This document shows, piece by piece, positions 1 through 8,155 of a stretch of DNA of 22,335 bases. Position numbers and translations under genes: made by a program. The DNA is from Larix sibirica (Eukaryota > Streptophyta > Pinopsida > Pinales > Pinaceae). Position 1 is the stretch's first letter; each line of letters opens with the position of its first letter. Below the pieces are notes generated by a model. It was given only the letters and a program-made list of their open reading frames with translations, was not told the DNA's origin and ran no database searches. Where the stretch lies: contig NWUY0300009889.1 of NCBI GenBank assembly GCA_004151065.3, positions 55,715 through 78,049 of the forward strand, in the 5' to 3' direction.

Positions 1-61
1 GGGATCGAACCCGGGTCACCCGCGTGACAGGCGGGAATACTTACCACTATACTACAACGAC
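1..61 (-). tRNA. tRNA-Asp (GTC), 3'-truncated by the window edge
   Basis: Read on the minus strand, the sequence begins GTCGTTGTAGTATAGTGGTA at position 61. It continues through a D-arm with the A-box, an anticodon arm with GTC (26-28), and a T-arm with the B-box GGGTTCGATCCC at the window edge. This matches the plant nuclear tRNA-Asp(GUC). About 11 nt are missing off the left edge (the end of the T stem, the 3' acceptor strand and the discriminator base). There is no intron in the anticodon loop. The internal A and B boxes are the expected RNA polymerase III promoter. The terminator would lie outside the window, so whether the gene is functional cannot be judged. Confidence 0.95.
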
Positions 62-1550
62 TGCATATAGTTAACATTTACAATAATCATGTATACTTAA
101 TTGTAAATTTTTAACAAAGATAACTACCATAAACATTTATGTAATAATGTAGAGAGCAAATAACATGACATGAAAGAATTGGTTATCAAGCCTTGTTTGT
201 TTGTATAATCCTAACTCTAATAGAGAATTATGTTATAATTTAGAGAGCAAATAAGATGAGATAAATTAATTCTAAATACCTTAATTAGGGTTTTTTAATT
301 CTTTTTTTAACTTTCTAATTGTCATTACTCTTGCGAGAGCTAGTCGAATTTAGGTTGTATCATGGTACAATTTTACTATTAAGTTATTTATGAAAATATT
401 TCTAAGTATGATCTTTTGTTTCTTATTTCATTTTTTCTTTATTTTAAAGTTAGAAAAATGTCATTATTATCTTTGCCAAGGCACAAATATACTCGTCAAA
501 CCTTTTTGACTTACATCACTTTGTTTTTTAAATAAAAAAAATTTACTATCTTTTATAATGTTGGTATAGTTTTAATATTAAATATAATATTCTGAAAATA
601 AAAATAAATTTAACAATTTTTAAAATACAAAAAATTGGTTTTCTGATTGGTTTATGACAACTCCGATGGGACATAAATCCCGGCAGGAATGATTTTTATT
701 TTAAGAATTTAAAACTAATTTATAAAACAAAAAATTGTAAAAATGCCACATGTTATGTGGTACTATGGCATTAAATTATTTTACTTTATTTACTTCTCAT
801 TTCAATGAGTAATACACTACTTGTCCCATCCACCATGCTGAGAATCCTCGATGTCATCAAACTACTAGCTATCAGCATTTAAATTTGTAACAACCAATAA
901 ATATACCAAATATCGATGTTTAAACTTGTAACAACTGATGAGTATACCAGGTACCTCCGAGAAAAGAGTGTCGACAATATAAATTTTAACCCCTTCGATG
1001 AGTGTGGGCCCTTTAGTCGATGAGTGTCCGCAACATAAATTTTAACACTCCGATGTGCACCATCTTTTTATGTTTATTATCTCTGAAGTATGTGCTCGCC
1101 TCCCTTGTCCCCGTGAGAATGGTCTGATCACCTTATTGTAAATGCATTTCATCCCCGAAGCTTTCGTCAGGCAGATAGTAGTCTTAAATATAAGGCATAA
1201 GTTACTGGATTTGCTGAGAAAATTTATATGGGATATGTGAAAATTACATCGCCAATAAGTTTTTGGTGATATACCTCGACCTGCTAGCTTCCTTAATCTA
1301 ACTTATATCTTCATATATGCACTACTTATGCATTGGACTCCCCATTGTTTCGACGCCAACTTTATTCTCTTTCTGGTATTATGCTCCACACGAGTTGTCT
1401 AATTCATCTATATAATAACAATTGATTTTAGCTGCACTCATCCTTGCTAATTTTCTACTTGGATTTTTTGCAACTTCTTGGGGGGTTATTGCTTTTAATA
1501 TTCAAATCGAGAAAGATTGGATTGATTAAAGGGAAGGGCAAGGTTGTTTC
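62..1550. other. AT-rich spacer without a recognisable gene
   Basis: This stretch is AT-rich with many T and A runs and no open frame resembling a known protein. The 1444-1680 plus frame crosses the LINE insertion boundary, so it is not a gene. The only structure I see is a diverged 41-bp local repeat at 877-949. The sequence from about 1180 to 1550 is slightly less AT-rich, but I could not connect it to a family. Confidence 0.5.
877..949. repeat. diverged 41-bp tandem repeat, two units
   Basis: The segment from 877 recurs from 918. About 32 aligned bases differ at about six positions, all transitions, and both units contain the core TTGTAACAAC. Related fragments (ATAAATTTTAAC) follow at about 980 and 1035, so this may be the edge of a longer decayed array. 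Confidence 0.5.
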
Positions 1551-1564
1551 ATTCCATCTAATGC
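1551..1564. repeat. probable LINE target-site duplication, left copy
   Basis: The sequence attccatctaatgc lies directly against the T-run that is the LINE poly(A) on the minus strand. Its partner at 8142-8155 is attccatccaatac. The two match at 12 of 14 positions and both differences are transitions, as expected after ageing. Position next to the poly(A) is what target-primed reverse transcription predicts. Confidence 0.7.
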
Positions 1565-1574
1565 TTTTTTTTTT
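1565..1574 (-). other. LINE 3' poly(A) tail (T10 on the plus strand)
   Basis: There are ten uninterrupted T on the plus strand, preceded in element orientation by CTCTCTTTCCGTTA. A pyrimidine-rich segment followed by the A-tail resembles the 3' end of many plant L1 elements. It abuts the left target-site-duplication copy with no gap. Confidence 0.8.
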
Positions 1575-2487
1575 AACGGAAAGAGAGCATAGGAGTATAT
1601 ATTCAAAAAGGTTGTGCACAACCATTTATTACAAAAAAGAAAGCCTTGTGTCAAAGAGAGAATCAAAATGGGGAATGTAAGATTGCCCAGATTGGCTATG
1701 ATGTTCTTTTTTCGTTGTTGTCTATTGTTTACAGTTATAGAGGAGGGATAGACCCTTACATACTGAGAATTTAGCAAAATACAGAAATAGATACAAACTT
1801 AGAATTGAGAAATGAACCCAATAGGAAGAGGGATTGTTCTATCCATAATTTTGTTGTTGCGTCGAGATTTCTTTTGCTATTTTCATGTCCACCGAAGGGG
1901 ATTCCTGACAGTGGCTACATTGAGACATTCTAGACATTTTTAACACTTCATCTTTGATATCTACAGTGCCCATTAGTTCAAAGAGATTTATTTCCAAATT
2001 ATCTATCTGGGAGTCTTGACAGGTTAATCGCTGAGTAATATACCTGACATCCGTTTTCGTCTCACTGTGAGCTTTTATCCATGTGCAAATTTATTCATAC
2101 ACCTTGCGCAGATGGTCCTTGAAGTCCGTAATGCTTGCTTTCACAGTCGCAATTCCTTTTGCTAGATCGGTCATAGTGCTGTTGTGTTCGCCGGCTCGAG
2201 GAGGGGATATAGGATATCAGGCGGAAAGGAGAAGATTTTCCAGACCATCGGAGATCCAAAGGGGTAGGTGAAAAGATGACTCAAAGCAGTATGGGTTCAT
2301 CATGATGCCGAGGAAATGAATAATAGGAAGACAGATGGCCCTCATAAATGTTGGAGCATGGGATCTGCCATCGAGAAGACAAGCAAGGAGGTGGCCATGT
2401 GAAGGCCCACGTGCCCACACCAAGTTGATAGGTGGAGTGATGACCATTCTGTCCCTTAAAAAACTAATCCTCACATGAGACCATTTC
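1575..2487 (-). other. LINE 3' untranslated region
   Basis: This lies between the ORF2 stop (2488-2490) and the poly(A). No domain is recognisable on either strand. A 100-codon minus frame at 2217-2519 starts inside the end of ORF2 in a different frame and looks like no known LINE domain, so I treat it as chance, though a diverged ORF2 tail cannot be excluded. The exact end of the coding part is uncertain because the last RNase H codons are followed by two close stops. Confidence 0.6.
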
Positions 2488-2559
2488 CTAGGGGATGATC
2501 TTATAATCCTCCTTTCCATTGTTATATTTGATTTTCCCTAAAGGGAAGTTGGCTCCTTG

Positions 2560-2926
2560 ATTGGCAGCTTCATCTGCTTGTTTGTTGTTTTCTCAGAGAA
2601 TGTGGAGGTAATGGAATTCATAAGGGAGTAAAAGCTGATTAATCCTCTTTTGCATTTTATTTATTTTTTAATCTCCTTTTGATATCCCCATCCTCATTTT
2701 TTGAATAACATATTTGGAGTCTCCAAAGACTTTGAGCTTATTGATATTGAGGGTCGCGATAATTTCCATGGAGTGAAACAAATTTAACCATTCTGCTTCA
2801 TTATTCGTTTTCTTTCCTAGTCCACAAGCATAGGAGATAATTTTATTTCCTCCTGGATTGTAATTTATCCCTCCCGCACCTTCCTCCCTTGGGTTTCCTT
2901 TGGAATCCCCATCAAAGAAAACTGTG
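2560..2926 (-). other. ORF2 domain: C-terminal RNase H
   Basis: This is in the same frame as the zf-RVT segment but beyond stops at 2968 and 2947. YTVFFDGDSKGNP carries the first catalytic Asp (2911-2913). TNNEAEW gives the Glu (2791-2793), FGDSKYVI the next Asp (2719-2721), and HIL-stop-ENNKQADEAAN the His and last Asp (2602-2604, 2572-2574). So the DEDD set is all present. Stops at 2668-2670 and 2593-2595 interrupt it; the second sits where the family usually has Arg. RNase H degrades the RNA of the RNA/DNA hybrid. A plant-type RNase H on L1 elements is known mainly from plants. Confidence 0.9.
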
Positions 2927-3345
2927 TAACTTGATTGAGATTTCCACTATTGGTTGAAGTATGTATTTTATTTTCTAATTTCCCAACCAGAGCTGTTCTT
3001 TTTATGTTTGGACCGAAGAGAGCTCACCTTTACAAAGCTTTGGCACCATTGAAATTCTGACCAGGATAGCACTTCTATATTGGGGAGTTGAACACCTTTG
3101 ACTGTGTGAGCTTCATAAAAAATATTTGACGCTTTGTTTGCTACTCTGATGTAGTTTGATTTCTTATTTTCAAAAATAATTTTATTTCTTTCTATCCATA
3201 TCTGCCAGCAAATGTTCATAGGAATCAACTTCCAAATTCGGGCCATGGTGGGTTTGGATTTTGCTGCACCAGGAAAGGAGTTTCTCCAATTTTCTATCAT
3301 GATTATGACTTGCTTCGGGACTATTGAGTCCTTCCATTGAGATCC

Positions 3346-3636
3346 TAGAACATTTCCCCAAACCTGTTGAGGAAAGTCACAATATAAAAAGAGATGTTGA
3401 GTGTTCTCAGCTGAGTTTCTGCACAATTCACATCTGGAGGGGACTTCTATTCTTCTTCTCCTTAGATTATGAACGGTTAGCAATTTATTGTGTGCAAGAA
3501 ACCAATAAAAGTAATTTAATTTAGGGATGCAATCGGGGTTCCAGACTTTTGTCCAAATATTTTGAGAAAGATTTCCATTGGAGTTGATTAAGTTTTCATA
3601 TCCTTCCTTTACTAAGTAGTGGCCTGCTCGACCCGA
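3346..3636 (-). other. ORF2 domain: reverse-transcriptase zinc-binding (zf-RVT)
   Basis: This lies inside an uninterrupted 281-codon frame (2968-3813). Residues about 60-156 carry KVWNPDCIPKLNYFYWFLAH and then a Cys-x2-Cys-x8-His-x4-Cys cluster (RCELC...QHLFLYC) followed by VWGNVL. This is the arrangement of the plant zf-RVT domain found between the reverse transcriptase and RNase H. It is the longest undamaged stretch of ORF2. Confidence 0.9.
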
Positions 3637-4109
3637 ACCTATGCTATCTTTTTCCCTTATATTTATAGGATCTTTCCCGTGCAAAGAATTAAGGATAAGA
3701 AGGGAGTCTTGCTTGAGATTTTTTGGGAGATCCAACCGTAGCCATACTTCCCAAGCTCCTGAGTTCCCCCATGTTGAGAGGTCTTTTAGCTTATGAATGC
3801 CTTTGTTTTGCATCCATTGTCTGATTTCTGCTAATCCTTAGTTTGTAATCAAAATCCGAGATCCCATTATGTTGTCAGTTCAGATGTTGATTATTTTCCC
3901 ATTGCTTGGAATCCAATAAAGTTTGTCTTTTATTAGACCAACATAGGTGTAAATGAGATCCCATATGCCGGTGCCTTTCCTTTCCGTAAGGTTATCCAGA
4001 CTCCTTAGGCGAGATTTTCTTGTATACTTTTTCCTAATGACTTCCTTCCACCATTCTTTTTTCCCCGAGATCAGCCTCCAAGCTATCTTGGATCCTAAGG
4101 CTTTGTTCA

Positions 4110-5355
4110 TTAAAGGTGGTTCCCGAATTCCCAGTCCTCCCTTCTTTCTATTTTCTTTTACAATTCTTCAGTTGACCAGATGGAATTTCCTGCTTTGGCT
4201 TTTCCCTCCTTACCAAAGGAGTTTCCTTATTTCCATACTTATGTTGTTCATTACATTTTTGGGATCCAATAAGATAACCTCGGTGAAGACAGGGTAGGAA
4301 GATAAGATAGCTTTGATCATAGTGACTTTACCTACTAATTTTAATCATCGTGTTTCCCATGAATGCATTTTGTTTTTTTATTTTCTGGATTATTGGGCTC
4401 CATAGAGACGGGGAGGATTTTTTAAGGGAGATCGGAATTCCCAAGTACTTAAAGGAGGTCCAATTAACACTTATCTTGAAATCTAAAGTGGTAGCCAAAC
4501 TTCTTATGGTTGTTGTCCTGCAATTCCAACCGTAGATGTTGCTCTTACTGCTATTTATTTTCCCTCCTGAAGCTCTTAGGTAAAGTTCCAAAATGGATTT
4601 GAATCTTTTGACAATTTGAACTGAGGCACTTCCCAATAAAATGGTATCGTCAGCAAATTGAGCATGATTGATCTATTTTACTCCCCTAGTTATGACAAGC
4701 CCTGGTAATGACCCATTGGAGAGAAAGCTATTGATTTTTCTGTTGAGAGAATCTGCCATTATAATATAAAGGAACGGGGAGAGGGGGAAACCCTTCTGAA
4801 GGCTGCGGGACAATTGGAAAAAGGGAGTGGGTCTTCTGTTTACTAAGGGAGCAATCCAAGGTGATCCAATACAAGCTTTGATCCAGTTAATAAACTGCTT
4901 TGAAAACCCGAACCTTTCCAGAACAATGTAAATATAATCATGTATAACTCTATCAAATTCATTTTTCATATCAAGTTTGATGGCCATACCTAAATCTTTG
5001 TTCTGGAAACTTGAATGGATCGCCTCTTAACAAGGAGGATGTTGTCGTAGATTTTCCTTCCAGATATGAAGCCACCTTTATTTTCTAAAATTAAATTTGG
5101 AAGAAAACCTTTGATATAATTCGCTATAACCTTGGTGAGAATACTATAGGAATAATTGAAGAGAGATATTGGTCGAAATCTTCATATGGAGGTGGGATAC
5201 TTCTCCTTGGGAATTAAGGCAATGAAGGTGGAGTTAGTTGCTCCTCCAATTCTTTCTCTCTTTCTGGTCTAATTTACCATTATGATAAGGTCTTGTTTGA
5301 TCAAATACCAACATCTTCTGTAAAAATGGATAGAAAATCCATCAGGCCCAGGACT
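4110..5355 (-). other. ORF2 domain: non-LTR reverse transcriptase
   Basis: Motifs in order are PGPDGF (5335-5352), NSTFIALIPK, FRPISL, GRKIYDN, then KLDMKNEFDRV with the first catalytic Asp at 4970-4972. FADD follows at 4646-4657 with both Asp intact, then YLGIPI. A tail segment contains GKVTMIKAIL and the GGLGIR block. Upstream linker sequence (WLKGGDTNTKFFH) is typical of plant L1 ORF2. Within KLDM-K-N-E-F-D the usual Lys-Ala-Tyr is Asn-Glu-Phe, a mild divergence. Frame changes fall near 5356, 5028 and 4340, and a TAG sits six codons before FADD. Confidence 0.92.
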
Positions 5356-6039
5356 TTGTCAGGGTGGAGAGACCAAACAACTTTCCTAATTTCCTCCTCA
5401 GAAATTGTTTCGAGAGGATTTTTGTTATTATCTTTAGTGACGAGATTGGGGATGTCATAACTCATTAGATCCATGTCCTGTCTAGTGGATTCTTCATCTT
5501 CTTGATACAAATGTTCAAAGTGGTTTTTGATTTCATGCTTGATTCCTTGTTGCTCTTCTATTTTTTCTCCATCTTCTTTTGTCAGTTCCAGAATTGTATT
5601 TTTCCTTTTCCTTTCCTTGCATTGGGTATGGAAGAACTTTGTATTTGTATCTCCTCCCTTTAGCCACAAGATTTTGGACCGCAATCTCCATTCTTATTCT
5701 TCTTTTATGGAATAGTCATGTATATTTTTGTCCAGATCGTTTTCCTTCCTCAAGGTTTCTTCTGTGATTCAGGCTATCTCCATTCCAGTTTGAAGTTATT
5801 CGAGTTCTTCTTGGGATTTTTTTAATTCAGCTCCCGGATATTTATAATTCTGTTTTTCCCAGTTTTTTAAGGATTTTTTAACATATTTTAATTTGGATTC
5901 GCATATGAATCTGGGGGAACCAGGAACATACTGGTTCCAAACAACTTTGGATTCCTCCATGCATTCTTCACTTTCAAGCCATATAGGATTGAATATGAAA
6001 GGAAGAGGGCCAAGATTCCCTACTGCAGTGAAGTAGAGG

Positions 6040-6733
6040 GAAATATGTCGATGGTCTGAAGTTGCAGATGCTAATATTTTGGATTTTGGAATGGAAGTTT
6101 TAGATAGCAAAGAAGAGCTTACCATAAATCTTTCCAACCTTCCTACAATGTGTCTTGGACCAACTCTTTTGTTGTTTCAAGTGTAATTCCCTTGATTTGG
6201 TTTGATATCTATTAGATTCCACAAGACTTTCAAGTCTTCCAAATTTTCCCCAAAGGGTCTCTTATTTTTGTCCCTCCTCTTCGCTCATCAGCATAGATAG
6301 TGACATTAAAGTCCCCTACAAGAATACAAGGGAGGTTTTCTCTTCCTTGTCGCTGTGTCATTAAATGATTCCATAAATTTTCTTTATGTCTTGTTATTGT
6401 AGGTCCATAAATGTTTCCAACCCAAAATTTTTCGCTTTTGGAAATATCTTCCAGTTCAACAAACATCCAATGCCCATTAGATATGAAGGAGTGACATTTA
6501 TAAGTACCTTTACTCCACCAAGTGATGATACCACCAGAAGCTCTCGTAGCGCTAACTGCTTTCTCTTCAGCATTTGTCCAAGCCTTATTCATAGCACAAA
6601 TTCTATCTTCCTCTTGCATTTTAGTCTCCTGGATCAAGAAGATTGTCTTATTTTCCATTTTTATAATTCTTCTAATTGCTTCTGTTTTTTTCTTCCCTCC
6701 TAATCCTATGCAATTCCAGGAGGCTATTTTCAT
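6040..6733 (-). other. ORF2 domain: AP-like (exonuclease-endonuclease-phosphatase) endonuclease
   Basis: Residues 1-167 of ORF2 run from 6733 to about 6230, and the domain then continues in the next frame. Visible conserved positions are Asn7 (SWNC), Glu36 (QETK), Tyr109 (NIYGP), and Asp141 and Asn143 (VGDFNV). The terminal Ser-Asp-His (TSDH) is at 6051-6059 in the second frame. Known role: nicking of genomic DNA to prime reverse transcription. Lesions: a one-base frameshift near 6240, where the sequence EDLKVLWNLIDIKP resumes, and a TGA where the family has Trp (T-W-N-N). Confidence 0.9.
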
Positions 6734-6735
6734 TA
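6731..6735 (-). promoter_or_regulatory. TAATG stop-start overlap between LINE ORF1 and ORF2
   Basis: On the minus strand the ORF1 stop TAA (6735-6733) shares its last A with the ORF2 start ATG (6733-6731). The frames differ by one. A UAAUG overlap is known to support translational coupling in the insect LINE SART1. Here the same arrangement suggests, but does not prove, termination-reinitiation for ORF2. Confidence 0.75.
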
Positions 6736-8040
6736 TTTCTCGAGGGTGTGGATTGCAACATTTTCCTTATTTTCATCTATTGCTCCTTGATTCTGCTTCC
6801 CATTTGAGAGTATCCTTAAATGTTGATCTAATCTGGTTTGATTACCTGCCGCTTTTTCCCTGGATGCTTCCTGTTCCCTTAATGTTTTGTTAATATTCCT
6901 ACCTTTTTTGGATTGTGGTTCCATCTCTTCCTCCCTGCTTTCAGATTTGTCTTCCATATTTATCTTGGCCCTTGACCTGGTGACCGAGCCCCCTGAGATG
7001 AGAGGGATTTTGTTTCTTGTTTCTTTGATTTCGTGGGTGGGAATTGTTGGATCTCCTTTTTCTTTATTATTGTTTCCCAATGAAGCTTCATTGTCTTTAT
7101 TTTCTTCATTTCTTTGTGACAGACCTTTCTCATCCTCATTATCTTCGTTGGAGAGGGATTGAAGCCGATTTGCACCGCCCTTGGTTTTAGAGGGGGACTG
7201 AGCAGGGATGTTGTTGTTGGATTTGGATCTTTTCTTCCTTGAAACCTTGTTCCATCCCCCCTCTTGGACTTCTTCAACTTTCCTGTTGTTTCTGTTTGGG
7301 ACAAATTTTTGTGAAGTGTCCATATTCATGGAAAACCTTTTATTCGAAGGGGATTTGTTCGTAGTCCACTATTTTCAAGTGATTCCATCCCTCCATTGAT
7401 AAATTTATGGCTTCCAGAAACCCTTTCTCCAAGTCTACTTCGACGCAAATTCTAGCGCAAGAAAACATGGGGGGTCTGGGCTCTGATTTGTCTATATATT
7501 TCCCAAGGGAGTTCCCAATTTCTTTTAAGTCTTCATCGTTCCAACAATGAAGTGGTAAATGAGGGAGCTTGACCCAAACTAGAACCGCAGAGGGAATGTA
7601 TTTTTCTGGGTCGAAGGAAAGGTCCCATTTATTAATGTACATTCCTCTTGGACCCATGAAGTAAGGCCCATTCTTGAAAATCAAATCTTGGTCTTATTTT
7701 TTTTCAAAATAGAAAACGAAACCTTGCCGTAGAATATTTGTTGCACCTCACCCTGAATTAAGGACCGCTAATTTGTATTCATCCAAACCTCAATAGCTCT
7801 GGGGGATGACCATAAACCAGTGAAATGGCCAACCAATCCTTTTTCTAAGAGAGATATGACTTTGCATTTGGACGCAGTGCACGAGATCTTGAATTTGGGG
7901 ATTGTTGTCTTCTTGACGAATTTGGAATCATTTATGGGCGTTGGCTTGGTGGAGACAGGTTGAGAAGCAACCAAACAATGAAATCGATCGGAGAGAGGAA
8001 GGATCCTCTCTTCCAGGCCCGGATCCAGCGGGGGATCCAT
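6733..8040 (-). pseudogene. LINE ORF1: DUF4283 RNA-binding protein with degenerate zinc knuckle
   Basis: In plant L1 elements ORF1 is a nucleic-acid-binding protein that packages the LINE RNA. The start is ATG at 8038-8040, in the strong context GCCATGG. The DUF4283 domain is split: the first half (KGLVGHFTGLWSSPRAIEVW) is in frame 8040 to about 7697, with a stop at 7768-7770. The second half (GPYFMGPRGMYINKWD, then VWVKLPHLPLHCW) is in frame about 7693-7275. The shift is near an eight-base A-run at 7697-7704. A knuckle remnant HEYGHFTKIC follows, but the two upstream cysteines are replaced by other residues and a stop lies at 7340-7342. The C-terminal part, 7270-6733, is highly charged (Lys, Glu, Asn, Ser) and ends at TAA overlapping the ORF2 ATG. 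Confidence 0.88.
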
Positions 8041-8141
8041 GGCAGAGACCCCCGAGCTTAGCTAAGAAACCCTAATCGCTGCACTAGAGAAACCCTAACT
8101 CGCTTGATACTTGCTTCTAATGGATTTTCCTTTTGGATATA
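8041..8141 (-). promoter_or_regulatory. LINE 5' UTR (internal promoter region)
   Basis: About 100 bp lie between the right target-site-duplication copy and the ORF1 ATG. The minus strand carries two copies of TTAGGGTTTCT (GTTAGGGTTTCTCTAG and ATTAGGGTTTCTTAG), 24 bp apart. No TATA box is evident, as expected for a LINE transcribed from an internal 5' promoter. The promoter role is inferred from position only. Confidence 0.5.
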
Positions 8142-8155
8142 ATTCCATCCAATAC
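8142..8155. repeat. probable LINE target-site duplication, right copy
   Basis: The sequence attccatccaatac matches the left copy at 1551-1564 except for two transitions. Its position sets the LINE 5' end at 8141, about 100 bp before the ORF1 ATG, a sensible 5' UTR length. Confidence 0.65.

Larger units (their letters stand above)
2488..6733 (-). pseudogene. LINE ORF2: endonuclease, reverse transcriptase, zf-RVT and RNase H, broken
   Basis: ORF2 would supply the target-nicking and cDNA-synthesis activities of the LINE. The start is ATG at 6731-6733 (MKIASWNC..., the classic L1 endonuclease N-terminus). The protein can be followed through five segments: frame 6733 to about 6240, then about 6239-5356, 5355-5029, 5026-4340 and about 4338-2488. 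This implies four small frameshifts. The shift near 5356 looks like the loss of one A in an A-run, and that near 5028 like the loss of one base. In-frame stops include 5796-5798, 4673-4675 (just before FADD), 3880-3882, 3838-3840, 2968-2970, 2947-2949, 2668-2670 and 2593-2595. Domains are listed separately. It follows ORF1 with a 1-nt overlap (TAATG). Confidence 0.92.
1565..8141 (-). mobile_element. L1-type non-LTR retrotransposon (LINE), near full length, inactive
   Basis: On the minus strand, 5' to 3': a 5' UTR of about 100 bp, ORF1 (DUF4283 and a zinc-knuckle remnant), a TAATG stop-start overlap, ORF2 (AP-like endonuclease, reverse transcriptase, zf-RVT, RNase H), a 3' UTR of about 0.9 kb and an A10 tail. 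The length of about 6.6 kb is usual for full-length plant L1 elements. Flanking 14-bp repeats (12/14) fit a target-site duplication, so the 5' end is probably not truncated. ORF1 needs two frame changes and ORF2 four, and both contain in-frame stops, so the copy is dead. The domain order is intact and I see no nested insertion, so decay seems to have been by point changes and small indels. Confidence 0.93.

Noticed and set aside
1444-1777. Plus (1444-1680) and minus (1526-1777) frames as genes
   Set aside because: Both cross the LINE 3' junction at 1564/1565, so each mixes flank and element sequence.
2217-2519. 100-codon minus frame as a C-terminal extension of ORF2
   Set aside because: It is in another frame than the RNase H domain, overlaps its end and shows no domain similarity.
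6386-7399. Several plus-strand frames of 63-123 codons within the LINE
   Set aside because: They are antisense shadows of ORF1 and ORF2, whose minus-strand domains are unambiguous.
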